A stretch of 64,000 nt of DNA from Bifidobacterium asteroides (GTDB lineage Bacteria; Actinomycetota; Actinomycetes; Actinomycetales; Bifidobacteriaceae), in contig NZ_QGLK01000001.1 in the NCBI RefSeq assembly GCF_003202755.1, positions 62,001 to 126,000 on the forward strand, read 5' to 3'. Of the stretch, positions 1-7,552 are shown one piece after another (within the stretch, counting starts at the first letter, position 1; every line of letters begins with the position of its first letter). The notes beneath the pieces were generated by a model that ran no database searches, was not told the DNA's origin, and saw only the letters and a program-made list of their open reading frames with translations. The position numbers and the translations under genes were made by a program.

Positions 1-726
1 GCCTCGGGCACCTCGCCCGCGCCTGTGGCCCAGGAGCACGACCAGGCCCCGGCCAAGACCTCCGGCTTCTTCGGGCCGGACATCCGCAAGCAGCTGGACA
101 TGGTCTTCGGCAAGATGACCGGAAAGCTGGAGTTGGCCCTGGATCTGGACGGCAGCCAGGTCTCCAAGGAGCTGGAAGCCTTCGTGGACGAGCTGGTCGG
201 GCTCTCCGATGGCAAGCTGACCTCCAGGGTCGACTCCCGCACGGAGGAAGACGGCAAGGATTACGATCCCGCCGGCGACCTGCCTGATGCCCGCCCCAGT
301 GTGCGCATCTGCCGGTTGGACGATCAGGGCGTCTCCCATCCGACCGGGTTGGCCTTCCATGGCGTGCCCAGCGGCCACGAGTTCAACTCCTTCGTCCTGG
401 CCCTCTACAATGCGGCGGGCCCCGGCCAGCAGGTGGATCAGCCCACCTCGGACCGTATCGATGCCATCAAGGACCAGGTGGACGTGATGATGCTGGTCTC
501 CCTGACCTGCACCATGTGCCCGACCACGGTCCTGTCCGCCCAGCGCGTGGCGGCCCAGAACGGCAAGGTGCGCGCCGAGGCCTACGACCTGGCCCACTTC
601 CCCGAGCTCAAGGACCAGTACCAGGTCATGAGCGTCCCCTGCATCGTGATCCGCAAGGATGGCCAGGAGACCGTGGAGTTCGGCAAGAAGTCCGTTCCTG
701 AAATGCTGGACCTGATCGGGGCCTGA
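1..726 (+). CDS. C-terminal part of thioredoxin reductase / AhpF-like protein (5' end outside window)
   Basis: The reading frame is open from base 1, and the GTG at 25 lies inside a Pro/Ala/Ser-rich linker, so this is the end of a longer gene. The visible part resembles the N-terminal domain of AhpF, which is two thioredoxin folds. It contains a redox-type CxxC (Thr-Cys-Thr-Met-Cys-Pro, codons near 508-525) and the cis-Pro-like Val-Pro-Cys-Ile near 635-645. In bifidobacteria this module is often attached to the C-terminus of an NADPH-dependent thioredoxin reductase; the flavoprotein half would lie upstream. The inferred role is passing electrons from NADPH to a peroxiredoxin or thioredoxin. 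The domain is clear; the identity of the missing half is inferred. Confidence 0.75.
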   Translation, partial: ASGTSPAPVAQEHDQAPAKTSGFFGPDIRKQLDMVFGKMTGKLELALDLDGSQVSKELEAFVDELVGLSDGKLTSRVDSRTEEDGKDYDPAGDLPDARPSVRICRLDDQGVSHPTGLAFHGVPSGHEFNSFVLALYNAAGPGQQVDQPTSDRIDAIKDQVDVMMLVSLTCTMCPTTVLSAQRVAAQNGKVRAEAYDLAHFPELKDQYQVMSVPCIVIRKDGQETVEFGKKSVPEMLDLIGA

Positions 727-756
727 CCCTGGGTTCGAGCCTGAACAGAGTCTGAG

Positions 757-806
757 AAGGCGCTGGTGTCACTGCCTTTGTGGCGATGATGCCAGCGCCT
801 TTTCTG
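757..806 (+). terminator. Rho-independent terminator after the thioredoxin-like gene
   Basis: Stem AAGGCGCTGG (757-766) pairs with CCAGCGCCTT (792-801), extends inward with wobble pairs, and is followed by TTTCT. It lies about 30 bases after the stop codon. Confidence 0.8.
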
Positions 807-883
807 ATATATGTTGCAGGTCTGCATTGATGAAAAACTATGGATATTGTCCGGACCTTATACGGTTTGATTAGTTTGCCGTA

Positions 884-1897
884 TCAGCAGCCGCAGGAGT
901 GACGGATGACCAGATCCGCCTTGATCAGTTGTACGTCAGGGACCTGGTCCGGATCCAAGGCCGCATTCATGGCACAGGCGGCGATTTTCTGGGTGTCCTG
1001 CTGCATGGTGGTCAGTTGCGGCCAGGTGTAGAGGGAGTCGACGGTGCCGTCGAAGGAGACGATGGCCACGTCCTCGGGAATGCGCAGCCCGCGCTCATGA
1101 AGAGCCCGAAGAGCACCCATGGCCTCCATGTCGGAACCGGCGAAAATGGCCTCGGGCTGGTGGTCGCTGTCCAGAAGCCTGAGCGTCGCCCTATACCCTC
1201 CCTCGCGAGTGAAGTAGGACCGAATAATGCGGCCAGCAGGCAGATTGTTGTTCTGATGGGCTGCATACCAACCTCGCACGCGATCATCGGTTCGATCCTC
1301 CTCCGGGCCGCCGTAGAGCATGTCCACGCTGCAGAACTTATGTCCTATCAGATGTTCGGTGGCCGTTATGGCGGAGGAATAGAAGTCAGTTGAAACGCTC
1401 TTGGCGTTCATGACCCTCCGAGGCTGATCCATAAAGATGAATCGGCTCTGGTCAAGGGGCGCCATGCTGATCTGGTCGTAGGTGCGCGAGGTTGAAAGGA
1501 AAATGGCATCAACATTGCGTTCGATCAGTTTGCTGATTGCATCCTCTTCCAGGTCCGGGTCCCCTTTGACGTTCATGAACATCAAGGAATACCCGTGGCG
1601 GGATGCGGCTGATTGCAGCTCGTTGTAAATGCCGGCGCTGAAAGGGTTGGAGGAGTCCGGGACGATGACGGCCATCATCTTTGAAAACCCGGTACGCAGT
1701 GCGCGGGCAGTGGTGTTGGGGCGGTAATCAAGCAGCTTGGCCGCGCGCCGCACCTTTTCTGAAGTTGCCGGCGCAACCCTTCTTGGCCCGTTGTTGAAGA
1801 CATAGCTGACCACAGCAGTCGAAACCCCCGCCAGCCGTGCAACATCAGCTCTGGTGGCCCGCTTTCGACGTTGTTCGTGCGTAGGAACCTCTGCCAT
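884..1897 (-). CDS. LacI-family transcriptional regulator, divergent from the alpha-galactoside operon
   Basis: 337 aa from the ATG at 1897, chosen because AAGGGG precedes it at the right spacing; a longer in-frame version would run through the upstream regulatory DNA. An N-terminal LacI-type helix-turn-helix (about residues 9-60, including VARLAGVSTAVVSYVFN) is followed by a periplasmic-binding-protein-like ligand domain. The gene is divergent from the binding-protein/permease/alpha-galactosidase operon. A matching palindromic motif lies on each side of the divergent region (1957-1966 and 2116-2125). It is therefore probably the local repressor of alpha-galactoside use and may also control itself. 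The ligand is inferred from context only. Confidence 0.9.
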   Translation of the reverse strand: MAEVPTHEQRRKRATRADVARLAGVSTAVVSYVFNNGPRRVAPATSEKVRRAAKLLDYRPNTTARALRTGFSKMMAVIVPDSSNPFSAGIYNELQSAASRHGYSLMFMNVKGDPDLEEDAISKLIERNVDAIFLSTSRTYDQISMAPLDQSRFIFMDQPRRVMNAKSVSTDFYSSAITATEHLIGHKFCSVDMLYGGPEEDRTDDRVRGWYAAHQNNNLPAGRIIRSYFTREGGYRATLRLLDSDHQPEAIFAGSDMEAMGALRALHERGLRIPEDVAIVSFDGTVDSLYTWPQLTTMQQDTQKIAACAMNAALDPDQVPDVQLIKADLVIRHSCGC

Positions 1898-1956
1898 TGT
1901 CCGCCCCTTTTTAAGCATGAAAACACTTTGAATTACAGTGTATTCAATTCTTATGT

Positions 1957-1966
1957 TACTCGAGTA
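1957..1966. promoter_or_regulatory. Putative LacI-type operator, copy 1
   Basis: Perfect 10-base palindrome TACTCGAGTA with the central CG typical of LacI-family operators. It lies 60 bases upstream of the regulator start, and a close copy lies in the ABC-operon promoter. Confidence 0.55.
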
Positions 1967-2101
1967 TATTCCAATCAGCAACGACGCCCAAAGGGCAGGA
2001 AGAGGCCAAGCATGGTCCGACAGGTGTAGGCCCAATGCTTTTAAAACAAAAGGTTGTGCGTTATTTGAGAAGTCATGATTATCGGATAAAACCTAGATCA
2101 T

Positions 2102-2129
2102 TTGACAAGAGAATCTACTCGAATATACT
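2102..2129 (+). promoter_or_regulatory. Promoter of the alpha-galactoside operon with embedded operator copy 2
   Basis: A perfect -35 hexamer TTGACA (2102-2107) and a -10 hexamer TATACT (2124-2129) are separated by 16 bases. The operator-like TACTCGAATA (2116-2125) overlaps the -10 element, where bound repressor would block RNA polymerase. Confidence 0.65.
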
Positions 2130-2207
2130 GAGAGATTACCGGAACACCTATTGCGAGGGTTTGCTTTAAGTGATTCGGGTAGATGACAACCTACAAAGGA
2201 GTGGTTG

Positions 2208-3461
2208 ATGAAGAACGGCAAAGTAATTGCTTTGGGTATCAGTTGCGTCTTGGCCCTCGCACCTTTGGGGGCATGCGGATCATCTTCATCCTCGGGTGGT
2301 ACAAAGACCTTGGAGTTCATGACCATGCAGTCTACGGGCACGCCACAACTTAAGGTCATTCAAAAGCTAACCAAAAAGTTTGAAAAAGCTAACCCCGGTA
2401 TCACCATTAAGGCGAACCCGGGAACGAATAACAATCAGAACGACATTAGAGTGCGTTTGGCTGGGCACAACCCGCCGGATATCTGGGCCACCCATGGATG
2501 GTCGAGGGATCGTTATGGCAACTTCCTTGAGCCGATGCAGAATCGTCCCTGGGCAAAGAGGCTGAAGCCGTTAGGCAATGAAGTCTACAAGACTTCCGAT
2601 GGGAAATTCTATGCTCTGCCTGCGGATATACAGGTTTCTGGAATCATGTACAACGATACGGTTATGAAGAAGGCCGGTATCGACACCAAGAGCATTGATT
2701 CCTGGGATGCGTTCAAGGATGCCTGCGAAAAACTGAAGGCAGCCGGTATGACGCCTATAGTCAGCACTCCAAAGGACATGGGTGCCGTCGGCGATATTGC
2801 AGACTATATCCTTCCCGGTATGTATACCGACGCTCAGCTTAAGGAGCTCAAGGGCGGAAAATTCGATCCTTCCATCTACCAGAAGTATGCTGAAATGGTC
2901 AGCCAGTGGACCAAGAACGGTTACTTTAATGTTGACTACACTTCCGCGACCCCAGATGACATCGCGCGTCTGATGGCTTCCGATAAGGCTGGTTTCTACT
3001 TCCGTTCGAACGGGAATGCACAGTTGATAGAGTCATACAATCCCAATGTCAAGCTAGGTATGATGCCCATACCTTCCGCTACGGGCAAGCCTTACTTCTC
3101 AACGGGCGAGGACATGCTGACATTCGGAGTCTCCAAGACGAGCAAGAACAAGGAAGCGGCCTTGAAGTTCATTGACTTTCTTGCAGAGCCCGAGAATCTT
3201 CAGGAGCTGGTCAATGTCAGCATGAACAATTCGGCTTTGACCGGTGTCAAATCTGCTTTGGGACAGTTCCAGACCTCTTATGACTACTGGATGAAAGATA
3301 AGAAGACAGCTACGGTTCCCTTCTTTGACCGCAAGTATCTTCCCGGCATGTACAGCACCATGTCCAAGTCCACTGACGGCATTATCACAGGTCAATTGAC
3401 TCCCAAGGATGCTGCCGATCAGGCAAAGACGGCCTTTGAAAATCTGAAGACCAAGAAATAG
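2208..3461 (+). CDS. ABC transporter sugar-binding lipoprotein
   Basis: 417 aa from the ATG at 2208, preceded by AAAGGAG at 2195-2201; an adjacent TTG is less likely. A lipoprotein signal peptide ends in the lipobox Leu-Gly-Ala-Cys with Cys23 as the lipidated residue, followed by a Ser/Gly linker. The rest has the fold and length of family 1 (MalE/MsmE-like) extracellular sugar-binding proteins. It is first in an operon with two permeases and two alpha-galactosidases, so the likely substrates are raffinose-family oligosaccharides or melibiose. This gene and the permeases are visibly AT-richer than the glycosidase genes that follow. Confidence 0.9.
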   Translation: MKNGKVIALGISCVLALAPLGACGSSSSSGGTKTLEFMTMQSTGTPQLKVIQKLTKKFEKANPGITIKANPGTNNNQNDIRVRLAGHNPPDIWATHGWSRDRYGNFLEPMQNRPWAKRLKPLGNEVYKTSDGKFYALPADIQVSGIMYNDTVMKKAGIDTKSIDSWDAFKDACEKLKAAGMTPIVSTPKDMGAVGDIADYILPGMYTDAQLKELKGGKFDPSIYQKYAEMVSQWTKNGYFNVDYTSATPDDIARLMASDKAGFYFRSNGNAQLIESYNPNVKLGMMPIPSATGKPYFSTGEDMLTFGVSKTSKNKEAALKFIDFLAEPENLQELVNVSMNNSALTGVKSALGQFQTSYDYWMKDKKTATVPFFDRKYLPGMYSTMSKSTDGIITGQLTPKDAADQAKTAFENLKTKK

Positions 3462-3492
3462 TCACTACCACAAGAGTTTCTTCGGGAGCTTG

Positions 3493-4476
3493 ATGATGAC
3501 CGATAAAGATGAAATAAATGCGTTGCGAGGCCAGCCGGATCGTTTGCGTGATTCGGCTGGTGGCGACAGTACGAGTGGAAGTGTGCAGACGGTGGTCCAT
3601 AAGCGCAGAAGGTTCAAGGGTTCTTCAATCAATCTGTTCTATCTGCCGGCTGTAATCCTGCTGGTGGTGTTCATCATCTATCCGTTGATTTCGGGTATTG
3701 GCCTGTCGCTAACGAACTGGGATGGGTATAACGAAGCGAAATCCTTCGTTGGCTTGGCAAATTACAAGTCCATGTTTACGGATACGAATTTTATGCAGAT
3801 CATCATCAACACCTTTATTTACGGTATTGGATCTACAGTGATTCAGCAGATTCTGGGTTTGGGCCTAGCTCTGTTGCTGAATACCAGGATCAAGGGCCGT
3901 ACGCTGATGCGGGCTATCATCTATCTTCCTGCACTGGTTGCATCGGTGATCATGGGCATCATGTACTACTTTGTCTTCCAGTATCAGCAGGGGGCACTGA
4001 ACGCCATACTGGGTGTATTCGGCGTACAGAAGATACCCTGGTTCAACAATGCCGCTTTTGCAGTAGCCATTGTAGTTTTCGTTAATTCGATGCAATACGT
4101 CGGTATTTCGATGATTATCTATTTGGCTGGTCTGCAGACCATGGATCAGGAAGTGGTCGAAGCTGCAGAGGTCGACGGTGCATATGGGTGGAAGAAGTTC
4201 TGGAACATTACCCTGCCTCTTTTGGCTCCCTCCTTTACGACGAGCGTCGTTCTCAATCTAATTGGAGGATTGAAGCTCTATGACCTTGTCAAGGTTTTGA
4301 CGGGTGGGGGCCCAGGTTATGCAACCAACTCCATATCAACGTACATAGGAACCATGTACTTCGATAATCAGACGGCTGGGTATGCCTCTGCAATCGGCGT
4401 ATTCCTGTTTGTCTTGATTGCGCTGGTGACCTGGCTGGTCAATAAAGGCTTGGCCAAGCTTGATTGGGAGGCCTGA
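3493..4476 (+). CDS. ABC sugar transporter permease, MalF/MsmF-like
   Basis: About 327 aa; tandem ATG codons at 3493 and 3496 follow GGGAG at 3484-3488. A hydrophilic N-terminal tail of about 45 residues precedes six predicted transmembrane segments. The cytoplasmic EAA loop (EAAEVDGAYGWKKFWNITLP) near residues 216-235 contacts the ATPase in this family. It lies 31 bases after the binding-protein gene and is followed at once by the second permease, the usual order for CUT1 importers. It forms half of the membrane channel for the sugar bound by the upstream lipoprotein. Confidence 0.92.
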   Translation: MMTDKDEINALRGQPDRLRDSAGGDSTSGSVQTVVHKRRRFKGSSINLFYLPAVILLVVFIIYPLISGIGLSLTNWDGYNEAKSFVGLANYKSMFTDTNFMQIIINTFIYGIGSTVIQQILGLGLALLLNTRIKGRTLMRAIIYLPALVASVIMGIMYYFVFQYQQGALNAILGVFGVQKIPWFNNAAFAVAIVVFVNSMQYVGISMIIYLAGLQTMDQEVVEAAEVDGAYGWKKFWNITLPLLAPSFTTSVVLNLIGGLKLYDLVKVLTGGGPGYATNSISTYIGTMYFDNQTAGYASAIGVFLFVLIALVTWLVNKGLAKLDWEA

Positions 4477-4477
4477 T

Positions 4478-5341
4478 ATGGCAAGAGGTAAGCAAACGAA
4501 GCAGATGTCATATAGCCCTTCGGACTACCAGCGTGGGAGATGGGCGATTTATCTCTTTCTGATTATTGTCTGTATCTGCCAGCTGCTTCCGTTCTATCTA
4601 GCAATCACAACGTCGTTGAAGCCCTCTGATGACATGTCTCCATCTCTGGTGATGAGGACGCATGATCTGGCATGGAGCAACTGGACTCAGGCTGTCAATG
4701 AGGGTGGAATTCTGAAGGCGGTGTTCAACAGCGCAGTTGTGACTGTGTGTTCGACTTTCCTGGTCTGCGTGCTTGGAGCAGCTGCTGCTTATCCTCTGGC
4801 TCGCAGAATGACCAAGTGGAATAAGTTCATTTCTGCCTTCATTCTTTCCATGATGATGATTCCGCCCATGAGCATTCTTGTGCCCTTGTACACCTTCTTG
4901 GTGCAGATTGGAGGAATCAATAATTATTGGGGCATCGTAATAGTGTTGACGGCTGAAAAACTGCCTCTTTCGGTTTTCCTCTATACGGCTTTTATTAAAG
5001 CCATCCCCCCGGCTATTGATGAGGCTGGCGCACTTGATGGAGCCAATCACCTTCAGGTGTTTAACAGACTGATACTGCCAATGCTTAAGCCTGTGACGGC
5101 CACTGTCGTCATCATGACAGGTTCGGCTGTTTGGAATGAATTTGCACTATCGAGTTATATTCTGACTGACCCTCAATCTCAGACCATCGCTCCTCGTGTT
5201 GCTTCCTTCTTCTCTGTAAATACCAATAACCTTGGTATTGCTGCTGCGGCCGCTTTGATTGCCGCGGCGCCCATGGTGGTGGCGTACATGTTCCTGCAGA
5301 AGTACTTCATTGCGGGCATGGTCGCGGGTTCGGTTAAGTAA
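4478..5341 (+). CDS. ABC sugar transporter permease, MalG/MsmG-like
   Basis: 287 aa from the ATG at 4478, one base after the stop of the previous permease, with GGGAGG (4467-4472) inside the upstream gene as ribosome-binding site. This indicates translational coupling. Six transmembrane helices are predicted, with a degenerate EAA loop (DEAGALDGANHLQVFNRLIL) in the cytoplasmic loop. It pairs with the preceding MalF-like subunit in a CUT1-type importer. No ATP-binding subunit follows; the next genes are glycosidases, so a shared MsmK-type ATPase encoded elsewhere is presumably used. Confidence 0.92.
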   Translation: MARGKQTKQMSYSPSDYQRGRWAIYLFLIIVCICQLLPFYLAITTSLKPSDDMSPSLVMRTHDLAWSNWTQAVNEGGILKAVFNSAVVTVCSTFLVCVLGAAAAYPLARRMTKWNKFISAFILSMMMIPPMSILVPLYTFLVQIGGINNYWGIVIVLTAEKLPLSVFLYTAFIKAIPPAIDEAGALDGANHLQVFNRLILPMLKPVTATVVIMTGSAVWNEFALSSYILTDPQSQTIAPRVASFFSVNTNNLGIAAAAALIAAAPMVVAYMFLQKYFIAGMVAGSVK

Positions 5342-5386
5342 TTGAGGTAGAAAACCGATCAAGCAATAAAGGAGTTGGTGACACCC

Positions 5387-7507
5387 ATGATTGTCTTCCC
5401 GGGGAATGACCTTGGTGGGCCCGAAACTACTCGTCTGGCACTGGCCTCCCCACGGCCTGGCGGGGATCTGCCGAAGGTGCTGGGCGTGCAGGCTGCACCA
5501 TGTTTCGACGGCTGCGGAGGTGCGGAGGTGGCCAACCTCAATACTTCCCTCCTGCTTGAGCACGCTACAGGAGTCTACCTGCATCCCGGCCTGACCGGGC
5601 ATCGGATCGCCCAAGACCCCGAGGGTATCCAAGCCGGGCGCTCATGGTCGCCTCGATTCCTGGTGGAAGGCCAGCCCGAGCAGACCGACAACTCGCTGAC
5701 CATCAAGGCCCGTGACGAGGATGCCCAGCTTGCGCTGGAGACCAGGGTGGAGGCCATGGCCGGCGGTTCCCTGCGGATTCGCCACACCCTGCGCAACCTG
5801 GGTGCCGATTCTTTCCTGCTGGAGGGTCTGGAGGTCCGCCTGCCCCTGGACGACCAGCAGACCCAGATTCTGGACTTCGCCGGCAGGCACGAACGTGAGC
5901 GCAGCCCCCAGCGCCATGACCTGGTCGACGGGGCCTGGGTGCGTGAGTTCCGCTGGGGCCGTACCGGTTTCGAGGGGCCCGTGGTCATGGTGGGCATTCC
6001 AGGGTTTAACTTCTATCATGGCAGGGTGCTCTGCGTCCAGCCGGCCTGGAGCGGGAACACCGTGCTCCGGGTGGACCGGAACAGCGCCACCCCGGCCGGT
6101 GTCAGCGCTGGCGAACTCCTCCTGCCCGGCGAGGTGGTTTTGAGCCAGGGCCAGGAGTACAGCACGCCCTGGATTGTGGCCACGGCCTCCGACCATGGCA
6201 TGGATCCGATCATGAACAGCCTGCATGCCTGGGAGCGAACCCTGCCCGAGCATCCCCGCGAGCAGCCGGTCATCCTGAACGTCTGGGAGGCCATCGGTTT
6301 CAAGCATGACTTCGACACCCTGCGCGACCTGGCCGACCGCGCTGCCCGCATCGGGGTAGAACGCCTTGTTCTGGACGACGGCTGGTTCCACCTGCGCCGG
6401 GACGACACGGCAGGTCTGGGCGACTGGTGGGTGGACCCTGCGGTTTGGCCACAGGGCCTGAAGCCTTTAGCTAATTATGTCCATAAATTGGGGATGCAGT
6501 TCGGCCTCTGGTTCGAGCCGGAGATGATCAACCCGAATTCGGACGCCTTCCGCGACCATCCTGAGTGGGTGATGAGGGCATCCTCCAGAAACCCGGAGCT
6601 GCAGCGCAACCAGCTGGTCCTGGACCTGACCAACCCCCAGGCCTTCAACCACGTGCTGGAGGCGATGACCAAGGTCCTGGAGTCCTGCCAAATCGACTAC
6701 GTCAAGTGGGACCACAACCGCGATCTGCTTGAGGCTGGCTCCCAGGTCCACGGTGGCGCGCCGGCCATCCATGAGCAGACCCTGGCCTACTACCGCCTGC
6801 TGGATACCCTCCGCGCTCGCTTCCCCAAGGTGGAGTGGGAGTCCTGCGCCTCGGGCGGCGGCCGCATCGACCTGGGCGTGATCGAGAAGATCCGCCGCTT
6901 CTGGAACTCCGACATGACCGATGCCCTGAGCAGGCAGCTGATCCAGCGCTGGACCGAGCAGACCGTGGCCCCTGAGTACATCGGCGCCCACATCTCCCAG
7001 CCCTCCTCCCAGCAGACTGGTAGAACCTACAGCCTGGATTTCCGGGCCGCCACGGCCGTCTTTGGTTCCATGGGCATCGAGTGGGACATCCGCCAGGCCA
7101 GCGAGAAAGATCTGGAGCGGCTCAAGGAATGGATCACCTGGTACAAGGCCAACCGGGGCTTCCTCCACTCCGGCCGCGTGGTCCGCCTGGACCTGGCTGA
7201 CCCCTCGGTCCTGGCTCATGGCGTGGTGGCCCCCGACCGCAGCCGCGCCATCCTGGCCCACGTCCAGTTGGACGAATCCCTGCATAATCGTGGTGTTTAT
7301 CTACGTATTCCCGGCCTGGACCCCAAGGCCCGATACCGGCTGGTCTGGACCGGCCCTGCCAAGCCCAGAGCCTCGCTGGAGCATTTGGATCCGACGGGTC
7401 CGCTGGGCACCGCCGAGGTCACCGGCACCTATCTGGAGCGCGTGGGCATCCGCATACCCCGCTGCCAGCCCGAGACCATCCGCCTGATCGACTTGGTCCG
7501 GGTCTGA
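5387..7507 (+). CDS. Alpha-galactosidase, glycoside hydrolase family 36
   Basis: 706 aa from the ATG at 5387; GGAG at 5371-5374 stands 12 bases upstream, and GTG 5378 is a less likely alternative because it is too close. The layout is that of bacterial GH36 enzymes: an N-terminal beta-supersandwich, a TIM barrel (about residues 300-620) and a C-terminal beta domain. The likely nucleophile is D442 in KWDHNRDL. The likely acid/base is D509 in FWNSDMTDA, following the family motif SCASGGGRID. There is no signal peptide, so it acts in the cytoplasm on imported alpha-1,6-galactosides. It is third-generation in the operon order, 45 bases after the permease, and is clearly GC-richer than the transporter genes. 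Confidence 0.93.
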   Translation: MIVFPGNDLGGPETTRLALASPRPGGDLPKVLGVQAAPCFDGCGGAEVANLNTSLLLEHATGVYLHPGLTGHRIAQDPEGIQAGRSWSPRFLVEGQPEQTDNSLTIKARDEDAQLALETRVEAMAGGSLRIRHTLRNLGADSFLLEGLEVRLPLDDQQTQILDFAGRHERERSPQRHDLVDGAWVREFRWGRTGFEGPVVMVGIPGFNFYHGRVLCVQPAWSGNTVLRVDRNSATPAGVSAGELLLPGEVVLSQGQEYSTPWIVATASDHGMDPIMNSLHAWERTLPEHPREQPVILNVWEAIGFKHDFDTLRDLADRAARIGVERLVLDDGWFHLRRDDTAGLGDWWVDPAVWPQGLKPLANYVHKLGMQFGLWFEPEMINPNSDAFRDHPEWVMRASSRNPELQRNQLVLDLTNPQAFNHVLEAMTKVLESCQIDYVKWDHNRDLLEAGSQVHGGAPAIHEQTLAYYRLLDTLRARFPKVEWESCASGGGRIDLGVIEKIRRFWNSDMTDALSRQLIQRWTEQTVAPEYIGAHISQPSSQQTGRTYSLDFRAATAVFGSMGIEWDIRQASEKDLERLKEWITWYKANRGFLHSGRVVRLDLADPSVLAHGVVAPDRSRAILAHVQLDESLHNRGVYLRIPGLDPKARYRLVWTGPAKPRASLEHLDPTGPLGTAEVTGTYLERVGIRIPRCQPETIRLIDLVRV

Positions 7508-7552
7508 CCCGCCGCCATCAGCCACACCACAGGGATGAAGGAGCACTGAATC

